Part shown: in pieces, positions 24,753 through 33,320 of the stretch
How positions within the stretch are numbered: the stretch's first letter is position 1
Layout: every line of letters starts with the position of its first letter
Source of the DNA: Streptomyces zhaozhouensis
GTDB lineage: Bacteria; Actinomycetota; Actinomycetes; Streptomycetales; Streptomycetaceae
Length of the DNA stretch: 64,000 nt
Direction of reading: 5' to 3'
NCBI RefSeq assembly: GCF_900230195.1
Contig: NZ_OCNE01000024.1
Span: 1-64,000, forward strand
The notes under the pieces: generated by a model
Seen by the model: the letters and a program-made list of their open reading frames with translations, nothing else
The model's database searches: none
Told to the model about the DNA's origin: nothing
Program-made: the position numbers and the translations under genes

Positions 24753-26302
24753 TGGACCCGCTGACCGCCGACGACCCCCGGTCGGTCGGCTCCTACCGGC
24801 TGCTGGGCCGGCTGGGGCGCGGCGGGATGGGCCGGGTCTATCTGGGGCGCAGCGCCGGCGGGCGCACCGTCGCGGTCAAGCTGGTGCACCCGCACATCGC
24901 CGACCAGGGGCGCTTCCGGACGCGGTTCGCCCGCGAGGTCGCGGCCGCCCGGCTGGTCGGCGGCGACTGGACCGCGCCCGTGCTGGACGCCGACCCGGAG
25001 GCCGAGGTGCCCTGGGTCGCCACCGGCTATGTCGCCGGGCCCGACCTGGAGCACGCGGTGGCCGCGCACGGCGCCCTCCCGCCGCGCACGGTGCGCGCGC
25101 TGGGCGCCGGGCTGGCCGAGGGGCTCGCGGCGGTGCACGGGCGCGGCCTGGTCCACCGCGACGTGAAGCCGTCCAACGTGCTGCTGGCGCTGGACGGGCC
25201 GCGGCTGATCGACTTCGGTATCGCCAGGGCGACCGACGCCGGCGCCACCACGCGGCTGACCACCACCGGCGTCTCGGTCGGCTCGCCCGGCTACATGTCG
25301 CCGGAGCAGGCGACGGGCGACGACCTCGGGCCGCCGACCGACGTGTTCTCGTTCGGCGCGGTGCTGGCGTTCGCCGCCGGCGGGCACCCGCCGTTCCCCG
25401 GTACCGGGGTGGCGCAGCTGCTGTACCGGGTGGTCCACGAGCCGCCCGTGCTCGACGGTGTGCCGGACGAGCTGCGCCCGCTGGTCGCCGCCTGCCTGGC
25501 GAAGCGGCCGGCGGACCGGCCCGCGCCGGCCGAGGTCGCCGCCGACCTGGCGGGGCGGGCACCGGCCGCGACCCTGCTCGGCCCCGGCTGGCTGCCGCAG
25601 CCGCTGGTGGAGGAGGTCAGCCGGCGCGCGGTGCGGCTGCTCGACCTGGACGCGGGCGAGGACCGCGACGCGGGCGGCGAGCGCGCCCCCGCCCGCGCGC
25701 CCGACCCGAGGCTGGCGATGGCCGCCCCGACCGCGCCGCAGCAGCCCACCCAGGACGCGGAGACGCACGGTGCCCCGCCGTCCTCGCCTTCGCCCTCGCC
25801 TCCCCCCTCGGCGGCGCCCCCGGCGCGGCCCCGCCGCCGGCGCCTCATGGCCGGCGTGGCGGTCGCGGCGGTCGCGGCGCTGGCCCTGGCGGGCGGTGGC
25901 GCGCTGTGGCTGCTGGGCGACGACGAGGAGCGGGCCGACGACCGGGCCGTCCCCGAGCGCTACCTCGGCGTCTGGGAGGGCGACGTCCGCGCGGGCGGTC
26001 TGCCGCTGGGCACCATCCTGGTCGAGGTCTCCGAAGGACGGGTCGGCGAGGAGGTCGGCACCGCCACCTCGAGCGACGCGATCGGCCTGAACAGCTGCGT
26101 GGACCGGCTGACCCTCACCGAGGTCGCCGAGGACGAGCTGACCCTGGAGGCCGAACTGGACCCGCACCGTTCCACGTTGGCCTCCACCTGCGTGCCCGAC
26201 CCCTATGTCTTCGTGCTGCGGCCCGGCGGTGAGGAGCTGATGGAGTTCCACGGCTACGCCGAGGGCAACGAGAACGAGGGCACGCTCACCCGGGAGTCAT
26301 GA
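24752..26302 (+). CDS. Membrane Ser/Thr protein kinase
   Basis: A 516-residue receptor-type kinase. The N-terminal kinase domain (about 15-268) has LGRGGMGRVYLG (21-32), Lys43, HRDVKPSN (135-142), DFG (154-156) and MSPEQ. A Pro/Ser-rich linker and basic stop (about 310-365) lead to one membrane segment (about 366-388) and an outer domain of ~125 residues with two Cys, without PASTA repeats. Its ATG overlaps the mqnA stop by one base, so it is translationally coupled to chorismate dehydratase; the outer domain may sense an envelope or redox signal, which is inference. Confidence 0.9.
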   Translation: MDPLTADDPRSVGSYRLLGRLGRGGMGRVYLGRSAGGRTVAVKLVHPHIADQGRFRTRFAREVAAARLVGGDWTAPVLDADPEAEVPWVATGYVAGPDLEHAVAAHGALPPRTVRALGAGLAEGLAAVHGRGLVHRDVKPSNVLLALDGPRLIDFGIARATDAGATTRLTTTGVSVGSPGYMSPEQATGDDLGPPTDVFSFGAVLAFAAGGHPPFPGTGVAQLLYRVVHEPPVLDGVPDELRPLVAACLAKRPADRPAPAEVAADLAGRAPAATLLGPGWLPQPLVEEVSRRAVRLLDLDAGEDRDAGGERAPARAPDPRLAMAAPTAPQQPTQDAETHGAPPSSPSPSPPPSAAPPARPRRRRLMAGVAVAAVAALALAGGGALWLLGDDEERADDRAVPERYLGVWEGDVRAGGLPLGTILVEVSEGRVGEEVGTATSSDAIGLNSCVDRLTLTEVAEDELTLEAELDPHRSTLASTCVPDPYVFVLRPGGEELMEFHGYAEGNENEGTLTRES

Positions 26303-26395
26303 CCCGGTCCCCGCACAGGGGCTTCGGGGCCCGTCGCAGGCCGCTGACGTAGGCTGAAGCGGTTGGAGGCCACCGGAACCGTCGAAGGGAACGTG

Positions 26396-27592
26396 ATGGG
26401 CGCCGCCGAGTTCACCAGCGTGCTGGACCGGGCCGCCGAGGGCGGGCGGATCACCCCCGAGGAGGCGCTGGACCTCTACCGTTCCGCGCCGCTGCACGCC
26501 TTGGGGCGCGCGGCGGACGCTGTGCGCCGCCGGCGCTACGCGGGCGTGGAGCACATCGCGACGTACATCATCGAGCGGAACATCAACTACACCAACGCCT
26601 GCGTCACCGCCTGCAAGTTCTGCGCGTTCTACGCCCCGCCCAAGAGCGACAGGGTCTGGACGCGGGACCTCGACGACATCCTGCGGCGCTGCGCCGAGAC
26701 GGTGGAACTGGGCGGCACCCAGATCATGTTCCAGGGCGGGCACCACCCGGACTACGGAGTGGAGTACTACGAACGCCACTTCTCCGCGATCAAGGAGGCG
26801 TTCCCCGAGCTGGTGATCCACTCGCTCGGCGCCTCCGAGGTGGCGCACATGGCCCGGATCTCCGGCGTGGGCGTCGAGGAGGCCATTCGCCGCATCCACG
26901 CCGCCGGGCTCGACTCGTTCGCCGGCGCCGGCGCCGAGCTGCTGCCCGCCCGGCCGCGCAACGCCATCGCCCCGCTGAAGGAGTCGGGCGAGGAGTGGCT
27001 GTCGATCATGGAGACCGCCCACCGGCTGGGCGTCGAGTCGACCTGCACGATGCTGATGGGCACGGGCGAGACCAACGCCGAGCGGATCGAGCACCTGCGG
27101 ATGGTGCGGGACGTGCAGGACCGCACGGGCGGCTTCCGGGCGTTCATCCCCTACACCTACCAGCCGGAGAACAACCATCTGCGCGGCCAGACCCAGGCGA
27201 CGCTCTTCGAGTACCTGCGGCTGATCGCGGTGGCGCGGCTCTTCCTGGACAACGTGGCGCACATCCAGGGCTCCTGGCTGACCACCGGCAAGGAGGTCGG
27301 CCAACTCTCGCTGCACTACGGGGCGGACGACCTCGGCTCGGTGATGCTGGAGGAGAACGTGGTCTCCTCGGCGGGCGCGAGGCACCGCTCGAACCGGATG
27401 GAGCTGATCCGGCTGATCCGCGACGCGGGCCGGGTGCCGGCGCAGCGGGCGACGACGTACGAGCACCTGGTGGTGCACGAGGACCCGGCCCGGGACCCGG
27501 TGGACGACCGGGTGGTCTCCCACCTGTCCTCCACCGCGATCGACGGCGGCACGGCCCACCCGGAGCTGCGGCTGGTGGACGCGGAGTCGTAG
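26396..27592 (+). CDS. mqnC: Cyclic dehypoxanthinyl futalosine synthase, radical SAM (MqnC)
   Basis: A 398-residue radical SAM enzyme. The cluster motif is Cys69-x3-Cys73-x2-Cys76 in NACVTACKFCAFYA, followed by TQIMFQGGHHPDYGVEYY and HSLGASEV. MqnC cyclises dehypoxanthinyl futalosine to the naphthoate skeleton precursor. With mqnE and mqnA in this window, three of the four early futalosine genes are present (mqnB and mqnD are not). ATG at 26396 has GAAGGGAACGTG before it; GTG at 26393 and ATG at 26363 are less likely. Confidence 0.94.
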   Translation: MGAAEFTSVLDRAAEGGRITPEEALDLYRSAPLHALGRAADAVRRRRYAGVEHIATYIIERNINYTNACVTACKFCAFYAPPKSDRVWTRDLDDILRRCAETVELGGTQIMFQGGHHPDYGVEYYERHFSAIKEAFPELVIHSLGASEVAHMARISGVGVEEAIRRIHAAGLDSFAGAGAELLPARPRNAIAPLKESGEEWLSIMETAHRLGVESTCTMLMGTGETNAERIEHLRMVRDVQDRTGGFRAFIPYTYQPENNHLRGQTQATLFEYLRLIAVARLFLDNVAHIQGSWLTTGKEVGQLSLHYGADDLGSVMLEENVVSSAGARHRSNRMELIRLIRDAGRVPAQRATTYEHLVVHEDPARDPVDDRVVSHLSSTAIDGGTAHPELRLVDAES

Positions 27593-27664
27593 GTCGCCTC
27601 GCCGCGACGACGGTCCCCGGCCGGATGGGGCGGGCTGTCGTCCCCGCCCCGGTGTCCGGTTGTC

Positions 27665-27726
27665 CGCGCGGTGCCCCGCGCCCCTGTTCAGCCGGTGGGC
27701 GGCTTGGGGACGCGGGGAACCGCGCG
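27665..27726. repeat. Inverted pair of the dispersed GC-rich repeat
   Basis: CGCGCGGTGCCCCGCGCCCC (27665-27684) and, inverted, GGGGACGCGGGGAACCGCG with CG after it (27706-27726) flank GCCGGTGGGCGGC. Both halves are variants of the 20-mer found at several other intergenic places in this window. The rest of the 219-bp space between mqnC and the next gene holds nothing else that I recognise. Confidence 0.65.
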
Positions 27727-27811
27727 AATGCTGGGTGGCGGGCCGCAGTCGGCTACTCACGTGCGTGGCTTGGGCGGGGTGTCGTCCCCGCCCCCGGGAG
27801 GGGCTCTCCCG

Positions 27812-28300
27812 TCAGGGGGCCGTCGTGAGGAGTTCGCCCAGCGCCTCGTGGAAGGCGCGGGCGCTCGCGGCGTCGGCGGGATTGTCGAAGCCCAGCAGCG
27901 GGAGGTTCACCTCCGCGGCCGAGATCGTGTCGTCCTGGCTGGCGTTCCAGCGGACGATCTCCGCCAGCGCGCGGGAGGCGGCGTAGCCGGCCGGGCTGAT
28001 CCGGCGGTAGTCGGGGTGGATGCGGGCCACCCGGTCCTCGCCGAGCACCATCGGGCGGGTCGGCGGCACCACCAGGTACTTGGGCCAGTCGTCCTCGTGC
28101 GTGTTCTCGATGATCTGCGCGCGGTCCCAACGCGGGCGCCCGCCCAGCCGGGGGAAGGCGTGGACCCCGGACACCACCATCGCGTCCACCGGGACCGGCG
28201 AACGCGGTCCCAGGTGGATGATCACCCCGGGGGCGTCGACGCGTGCCCGTCGCCAGGTGTCGAGCGTCGCCGCCTTCCGTGAGGTGATGACGATCTGCAT
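27812..28300 (-). CDS. Protein of unknown function
   Basis: A 162-residue soluble protein that I do not recognise. The first half has strand-like segments (MQIVITSRKAATLDTWRR, VIIHLGPRSPVPVDAMVVSG); the second half is helical, with ALAEIVRWNASQ. There is no signal peptide, membrane segment, Cys motif or P-loop. The phrase VDAMVVSGVHAFPRLGG slightly recalls a macro-domain entry, but this is too weak to use. Codon use looks normal and the frame stands alone, so the gene is probably real. The start at 28300 is chosen because upstream codons (28301-28378) look non-coding. TerD is the next gene upstream on the same strand, with a terminator between. Confidence 0.65.
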   Translation of the reverse strand: MQIVITSRKAATLDTWRRARVDAPGVIIHLGPRSPVPVDAMVVSGVHAFPRLGGRPRWDRAQIIENTHEDDWPKYLVVPPTRPMVLGEDRVARIHPDYRRISPAGYAASRALAEIVRWNASQDDTISAAEVNLPLLGFDNPADAASARAFHEALGELLTTAP

Positions 28301-28440
28301 GGGGCCATACCCTTCAGTACGGCGTGGGGGAAGGCAAGTCCCCATGCCGTGCGGGCACAAGGCGTCGGTGGCGTTCATGCCGCGTGCCCGGGGCGGCAGT
28401 TGGAATCGCGACCCTGAGTGAGGTTCCCGCCAGAACGACG

Positions 28441-28476
28441 GCGGCCCCCGGACGGGTCGAACCGTCCGGGGGCCGC
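28441..28476. terminator. Terminator after terD
   Basis: A perfect 15-bp stem (28441-28455 with 28462-28476) and 6-base loop, 26 bases after the terD stop on the minus strand. There is no clear U run, as is common in Streptomyces. Confidence 0.8.
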
Positions 28477-28501
28477 CTCAGGCATCAGCCTCGGGGATAC
28501 C

Positions 28502-29077
28502 TCAGATGTTGACGCCGAAGTCCTGGGCGATGCCGGCCAGGCCGGAGGCGTAGCCCTGGCCGACGGCGCGGAACTTCCAGTCGGCGCCGCTGCGGTACAG
28601 CTCACCGAAGACCATGGCGGTCTCGGTGGAGGCGTCCTCGGTCAGGTCGTAACGAGCCAGCTCGTTGTCGTCGGCCTGGTTGATCACCCGGATGAACGCG
28701 TTCCGCACCTGGCCGAAGTTCTGGCCGCGGTTGTCGGCGTCGTGGATCGAGACCGGGAAGACGATCTTGTCGACCTCCGGCGGCAGGCCCGCCAGGCCGA
28801 CCTTGATCTGCTCGTCGTCGCCCTCGCCCTCACCGGTGAGGTTGTCACCGGTGTGCTGGATGGTGCCGTCGGGGGTGGCGAGGTTGTTGTAGAAGATGAA
28901 GTGCTGGTCCGAGACGATCTTGCCGGAGCTGTCCACCGCGAGGGCGCTGGCGTCCAGGTCGAAGTCGGTACCGGTGGTGGTGCGGACGTCCCAGCCCAGG
29001 CCGACGGTGACCGCGGTCAGTCCTGGAGCCTCCTTGCTCAGCGAGACGTTGCCGCCCTTGGACAGGCTCACACCCAT
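28502..29077 (-). CDS. terD: TerD family protein
   Basis: A 191-residue TerD protein, complete and canonical: MGVSLSKGGNVSLSKEAPGL start, GWDVRTTTGTDFDLDASALA with the acidic calcium-binding residues, DQHFIFYNN, and the C-terminal YASGLAGIAQDFGV. The family is tied to tellurite, phage and envelope stress resistance and, in Streptomyces, to development. Here the gene stands alone without terABCEZ. The kinase at 9.0 kb carries the same domain as a fusion. Confidence 0.94.
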   Translation of the reverse strand: MGVSLSKGGNVSLSKEAPGLTAVTVGLGWDVRTTTGTDFDLDASALAVDSSGKIVSDQHFIFYNNLATPDGTIQHTGDNLTGEGEGDDEQIKVGLAGLPPEVDKIVFPVSIHDADNRGQNFGQVRNAFIRVINQADDNELARYDLTEDASTETAMVFGELYRSGADWKFRAVGQGYASGLAGIAQDFGVNI

Positions 29078-29203
29078 GGAGAAATCCCCTTAGTCCGGAT
29101 CGTTCTGGTCTTCTTTGCGAAGACGTTACTCTCACTGACCTCAACGATGTCAGCCGAGGCCAGGTTCCACGGCGGGGGCGCGGAAAACTCAGGGAAAAGT
29201 GCG

Positions 29204-29229
29204 GGTTTCCCGCCCCGGGGCGGGAAACC
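29204..29229. promoter_or_regulatory. Perfect 26-bp palindrome before arfB
   Basis: GGTTTCCCGCCCC is followed directly by its exact reverse complement. The site lies between the divergent terD and arfB genes and ends 18 bases before the arfB ribosome site. It could be an operator, or an RNA hairpin acting on arfB. Confidence 0.5.
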
Positions 29230-29259
29230 GTGGTGCGCGTCGGCGGCGGAGGCGGGACC

Positions 29260-29703
29260 ATGGCACACATGTCCGGTTCCTATCCCATCCGCGGCGCGGT
29301 CCACGTGCCCGAGTCGGAGCTGCGCTGGCGGTTCTCGCGTTCCTCGGGGCCGGGCGGCCAGCACGTCAACACCTCCGACACCCAGGCCGAGTTGCGCTTC
29401 GACCTGGCCGCCACCACGGCCCTGCCCGGGGTGTGGAAGGAGCGCGCCCTGGAGCGGCTCTCCGGCCGGCTGACCGAGGGCGGGGTGCTGGTGGTCCGCG
29501 CCAGCGAGCACCGTTCGCAGTGGCGCAACCGGGAGGCGGCGGCCCGGCGGCTGGCCGACCTGCTGGCCGAGGCCACCGCGCCGCCGGCCAGGCCGCGCCG
29601 CCCGAAGAAGAAGCCGCGCTCGCTGGTGGAGCGGCGGCTGCGGGAGAAGCGTCACCGTTCCGAGGTGAAGAAGGGGCGCTCGGGTCGCGCGGGTTGGGAC
29701 TGA
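29260..29703 (+). CDS. arfB: ArfB-type peptidyl-tRNA hydrolase (ribosome rescue)
   Basis: A 147-residue protein with the release-factor catalytic loop SSGPGGQHVNTSDT (GGQ at 32-34) and a basic tail (PRRPKKKPRSLVERRLREKR, about 113-132), the hallmark of ArfB/YaeJ, which enters empty mRNA channels of stalled ribosomes through the tail and hydrolyses the peptidyl-tRNA. GGAGG at 29248 is 7 bases before the ATG at 29260; a second ATG at 29269 is also possible. Confidence 0.92.
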   Translation: MAHMSGSYPIRGAVHVPESELRWRFSRSSGPGGQHVNTSDTQAELRFDLAATTALPGVWKERALERLSGRLTEGGVLVVRASEHRSQWRNREAAARRLADLLAEATAPPARPRRPKKKPRSLVERRLREKRHRSEVKKGRSGRAGWD

Positions 29704-29722
29704 GCGCTACCGCTCGTCCCGC

Positions 29723-30322
29723 TCAGCCCAGCCGCCGGTAGTCCCCCCGGTAGTACAGCAGCGGCCCGCCCGCCTCGGGGGCGAGGGCGGTGCGCAGCAC
29801 CCGTCCGATGACCAGCGTGTGGTCACCCGCCTCGACCCGGCTCTCCGTCTCGCACTCCAGCGCCGCGAGCGCGCCCTCGACGAGCGGCGCCCCGGACAAC
29901 TCGCCGAGCGTGTGCGGCACCTCGCGGAAGAGCAGCCGGTCGCTGAGGCGCCCGCGCATCGCGAACCGGCCGGCCAGCGGGCGCTGTTCGGCGCCGAGCA
30001 GGGAGGCGGCCCACCGGTCGCGCTGCTCCAGGATCTCGTCCATCCGCGAGCCGCCGCGGACGCTGACCAGCACCAGCGGCGGGTCCAGGGAGACGGAGAG
30101 AAACGCCGTGGCCGTCATCCCGGCCGGCGCGCCCCTCGGGCCGTCGTCCTCGTCGTGCGCCGTGACCAGCACCACGGCGCCCGCCAGCCGGGCCATCGCG
30201 CTTCGGAACTCCTCCTCGCCCACCCCCTCGGGGCGTGCCGGGGGAACGGATTCGGCCGAGCCGGGAGAGCCGGCGGCCGGGGCCGAGGGGGCTGCGTGAG
30301 CTGGTCTCGCTGGTTGGGACAC
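29723..30322 (-). CDS. Flavin reductase family protein
   Basis: A 199-residue protein of the FMN-binding split-barrel flavin-reductase-like family (about 35-195): MARLAGAVVLVTAHD, PAGMTATAFLSVSLDPPLVLVSV, AASLLGAEQ, FREVPHTLGELSGAPLVEGALAALEC and VIGRVLRT. These enzymes supply reduced FMN to two-component monooxygenases. No monooxygenase is nearby, so the partner is unknown. The first ~30 residues are Ala/Pro-rich and disordered. Confidence 0.88.
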   Translation of the reverse strand: MSQPARPAHAAPSAPAAGSPGSAESVPPARPEGVGEEEFRSAMARLAGAVVLVTAHDEDDGPRGAPAGMTATAFLSVSLDPPLVLVSVRGGSRMDEILEQRDRWAASLLGAEQRPLAGRFAMRGRLSDRLLFREVPHTLGELSGAPLVEGALAALECETESRVEAGDHTLVIGRVLRTALAPEAGGPLLYYRGDYRRLG

Positions 30323-30454
30323 AACGGCACGCTAGCCGCCCGCGAGAGGGAAACGCATCGGGCCACGGAACCAGGGCTTTGTCCCGACTCGTCCTACAAC
30401 CCGCGATCGACCCTGTCCGCACTGTGACATGGGCCACAGTAGGCTACTAATCGC

Positions 30455-30467
30455 TGACCCTGTGTAC
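30455..30467 (+). promoter_or_regulatory. BldD-type box upstream of cdgB
   Basis: TGACCCTGTGTAC matches the BldD consensus TnACnC(A/T)GnGTnA at every defined position except the last. It lies 66 bases before the cdgB start. The S. coelicolor cdgB gene is a known target of BldD, the c-di-GMP-dependent master repressor, so this site would close a feedback loop in which the product c-di-GMP arms BldD against its own synthase gene. Confidence 0.7.
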
Positions 30468-30532
30468 CTAGTGAACAGCTCCCTGTGATTCAGTGGCCTC
30501 TATATCTGCACGTGCATTCACCCGGGGGAGTG

Positions 30533-32167
30533 ATGGAAACGGAGACGGAGCCCTATGTGCGCCTCGCTTCGCTGCGGGAGTTGCACCAGGTCGTCGCCCA
30601 GCTCAACACGGCCCGCAGCATGGCGGACACCCTCCAGACCGTCGCCGACGGCAGCGTGAACGCGCTCGGCTTCGAGCTGGCCTCGGTCAACGTCGTCAGA
30701 CCCGACGGTGACCTGCTCGTGGCCGCCGTCGCCGGCGCCGACCAGGTGGAGGTCGACAAGGCCGAGGCCGCCATCGCCGGCCGCACCGGCTCCCGCGCCT
30801 CCTGGGAGCGCCGGCTGGCCATGGGGGAGCGCTGGGGAGAGCTGCGTTTCATCCCCTACACCGAGGGCTGGGTCCTCGACCACGACGACGTCCCCCAGTG
30901 GCACACCACCGGCCCGGCGCCCCGTTTCCCCGACGAGTGGCACCCGATGGACCGGCTCTTCGCGCCGATGTACGCCTCGGACGGCGAGCTGCTGGCCGTC
31001 CTGGAGGTCGACAAGCCGCGCAACGGCCGCCGCCCCGGCCCCTGGGGCTGCGAGGCCCTCCAGCTCTACGCCTCGCAGGCCGCCATCGCCATCAGCAACG
31101 CCAGGCTGCGCGGCAACATGCAGCGCGCGCTCGTCCGCCTGGAACGCGAGCAGGAGGCGCTGCGCGCCAGCGAGGAGAGCTTCCGGCAGGCGTTCGAGTA
31201 CGCGCCCAGCGGGATGGCCATCGCCGAGGTCGGCGGCGACAGCGACGGGCGGCTGCTGCGGGTCAACGACGCGCTCTGCCGGCTGCTCGGCCGCACCGTC
31301 GCCGTGCTGCGCCGCTACAGCTTCGCCGACCTGGTCCACCCCGAGGACATGGGCACGCTGCTGCGCACCGCCAACGACGGCGGCCGGGCCGAGCTGCGAC
31401 TGGCCCGCAAGGACGGCAGCTACCTCTGGGTCAGCCTGCGGAACTCGGTGGTCGCCGACCCGGCGGCCGGGCCGCAGGTGCAGCTGACCCACGTCGAGGA
31501 CATCGAGGAACGCAAGCGCCACGAGCTGGCGCTCGCGCACCGCGCCAGCCACGACGCGCTCACCGGCCTGCCCAACAGCGCGGAGCTGCGCGCCCGCCTC
31601 GGCTCCCGGATCTGCGCCAACCCGCCGGAGTCCCGCCGCCCCTACCCGGCGCCCACGCAGGAGGCGCTGGGCGCCGCGGCGTTCGACGCGTTCGGGACCG
31701 GCGTCCACCGGCCGCACGCGTTCGACCACCACGAGCACGTGCTCCAGCCGGACGCCCCCGGGGGCGACGGCAAGGGGCTGGCGGTGCTCTTCTGCGACCT
31801 GGACGGCTTCAAGGCGATCAACGACAGGTTCGGGCACGTGTGCGGCGACGCGGTGCTGGTCGAGGTCGCGCGCCGGCTGGAGCAGGGCGTGCGGGACAAC
31901 GACACGGTGGCGCGGCTCGGCGGCGACGAGTTCGTGGTCCTCGCGGAGGGGCTCGGCCCGCGCGACGCCGCCGACCTGGCGGTGCGGCTGCGCAACGCGA
32001 TCGTGCCGGCGATCCGGGTGGAGGGGCGCTCGGTGCGGGTGGGCGGCAGCTTCGGCATCGGCTGGGCGGCGTGCGGGATGACGACGGAGGAGATCCTGGA
32101 GTCGGCCGACCAGCGGATGTACGTCGAGAAGCGGTCCCGCGCGCAGGGGCGCCGCCGGGCGGGGTGA
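30533..32167 (+). CDS. cdgB: Diguanylate cyclase, GAF-PAS-GGDEF (CdgB-like)
   Basis: A 544-residue cytoplasmic protein: GAF domain (about 12-192), a helical linker, PAS (about 208-330, with VNDALCRLLGR and ARKDGSYLWV), then GGDEF (about 335-540). The active motif GGDEF is at 463-467, and an intact inhibitory site RDND (454-457) stands five residues before it, so product inhibition is expected. An extra ~50-residue segment (361-414) lies between the first GGDEF helix and CDLDGFK. The domain order matches Streptomyces CdgB, which controls sporulation timing. ATG at 30533 follows GGGGGAG. Confidence 0.92.
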   Translation: METETEPYVRLASLRELHQVVAQLNTARSMADTLQTVADGSVNALGFELASVNVVRPDGDLLVAAVAGADQVEVDKAEAAIAGRTGSRASWERRLAMGERWGELRFIPYTEGWVLDHDDVPQWHTTGPAPRFPDEWHPMDRLFAPMYASDGELLAVLEVDKPRNGRRPGPWGCEALQLYASQAAIAISNARLRGNMQRALVRLEREQEALRASEESFRQAFEYAPSGMAIAEVGGDSDGRLLRVNDALCRLLGRTVAVLRRYSFADLVHPEDMGTLLRTANDGGRAELRLARKDGSYLWVSLRNSVVADPAAGPQVQLTHVEDIEERKRHELALAHRASHDALTGLPNSAELRARLGSRICANPPESRRPYPAPTQEALGAAAFDAFGTGVHRPHAFDHHEHVLQPDAPGGDGKGLAVLFCDLDGFKAINDRFGHVCGDAVLVEVARRLEQGVRDNDTVARLGGDEFVVLAEGLGPRDAADLAVRLRNAIVPAIRVEGRSVRVGGSFGIGWAACGMTTEEILESADQRMYVEKRSRAQGRRRAG

Positions 32168-32246
32168 CCTCCGGTCCGGCAGCGGCTCGACCATGGTCCG
32201 GTGCCGGCAAGGCGGGTGGTCGTCCTCGGCTCGGTGTGGGGTCGCT

Positions 32247-32266
32247 CGCGCCGTTCCCCGCGCCCC
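32247..32266. repeat. Dispersed GC-rich repeat copy
   Basis: CGCGCCGTTCCCCGCGCCCC is a variant of the reverse complement of the 20-mer seen elsewhere. It lies in the 253-bp gap after cdgB, which shows no other feature except a ribosome site (GAAGGA) before the next gene. Confidence 0.55.
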
Positions 32267-32420
32267 TTGTGGGGGTCGGCGTTCGCGGTCGGGCGCACCC
32301 CGTGGGGCCGGTGTGGCGCAGGCAAGGCGGGTTGGCTCGGGGGGTCCCCCGAACGGGGTAGGCTCGCGCCCAGACACATGGGGTGGGACATGTGGTACCG
32401 CAACGAAGGAGCGGCAGTCG

Positions 32421-33320
32421 ATGAGCGCGGGGAACAGCGGCCAGGGCACGCCCGACGGGGGCGACGACCCCTTCGGGTACCTCTATCGCCCGGAGGCCGG
32501 CCAGGCTCCGCCGCCGTCGACGCCTCGGCAGCCCTCGTACAACCAGGTGCGCCCGGTGGGGGAGCGCACGTTCGGCGGGCAGCAGGGCTACCGGCAGCAG
32601 CACTCCCCGGACGCCAGGTACGCGGCCCCCGAGACCCAGCCGGGCGGCGGTGACGGCTACGGCGGTCCGCCGTCCGACCGGCGCAGGGGACAGCAGGACA
32701 ACCGCCGCAACGGCCTGCTGATCGGCGCTATCGCCGTCGTGCTGGCCGTGGTCGTCGGCGTGGGCGCCGCCATCTTCTTCAGCAGCGGGGGCGACGACGA
32801 CGAGGCCGGCGGCGGGGAGACCCAGGAGCCGACCGGCGGCCCGGACGACGGCGAGGGCGACACCGGCGAGGAGGAGGAGCCCCCGGAGGAGCCGGAGCCC
32901 GACGGCCTGCCGGTCGCGGACGTGACCCAGCTGCCGCTGGGCGGCAACGCCGCGCTGGAGGCGAACTTCGAGGGCGCCAGGTCCGAATCCGGCTCCTACA
33001 TCGCACTCATGGACCGCCAGGGCTCCTCGATCACCTGGACGTTCGACTTCCAGGGCGATCCGGGCGCCTACCGGCTCTATGTCGGCTACTCGGTGGTCAG
33101 CGACGATCAGACCATGGCCTTCTCGGTCAATGGCACGCCCCGCGAGGACCCGGTCAAGCTCAAGGACTGGAACGAGAACAGCGACGACTGGGAAGACAGC
33201 TGGGTCAGCACCTACAACCTGGTCGAGGTCACCGAGGGCGAGAACACGATCCAGCTGACCTGCCCGGACTCCTGCGACGTGGCGATCGACCAGATCTACC
33301 TCAGCGAGGACGCGGGCTGA
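32421..33320 (+). CDS. Membrane-anchored protein with carbohydrate-binding-like domain
   Basis: A 299-residue protein. A Gly/Gln/Pro-rich cytoplasmic region (1-95) precedes one membrane segment (about 98-119), an acidic Glu/Pro-rich spacer (125-165), and an outer beta-rich domain (about 170-299) with SITWTFDFQGDPGAYRLYVGY, FSVNG and a single Cys pair (TCPDSCDVAIDQIYL). The outer domain resembles CBM6/CBM35-type beta sandwiches in pattern, so a sugar- or envelope-binding role is a reasonable guess. It adjoins the aminosugar cluster, overlapping the aldolase gene tail to tail by 20 bases. The function is unproven. Confidence 0.7.
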   Translation: MSAGNSGQGTPDGGDDPFGYLYRPEAGQAPPPSTPRQPSYNQVRPVGERTFGGQQGYRQQHSPDARYAAPETQPGGGDGYGGPPSDRRRGQQDNRRNGLLIGAIAVVLAVVVGVGAAIFFSSGGDDDEAGGGETQEPTGGPDDGEGDTGEEEEPPEEPEPDGLPVADVTQLPLGGNAALEANFEGARSESGSYIALMDRQGSSITWTFDFQGDPGAYRLYVGYSVVSDDQTMAFSVNGTPREDPVKLKDWNENSDDWEDSWVSTYNLVEVTEGENTIQLTCPDSCDVAIDQIYLSEDAG

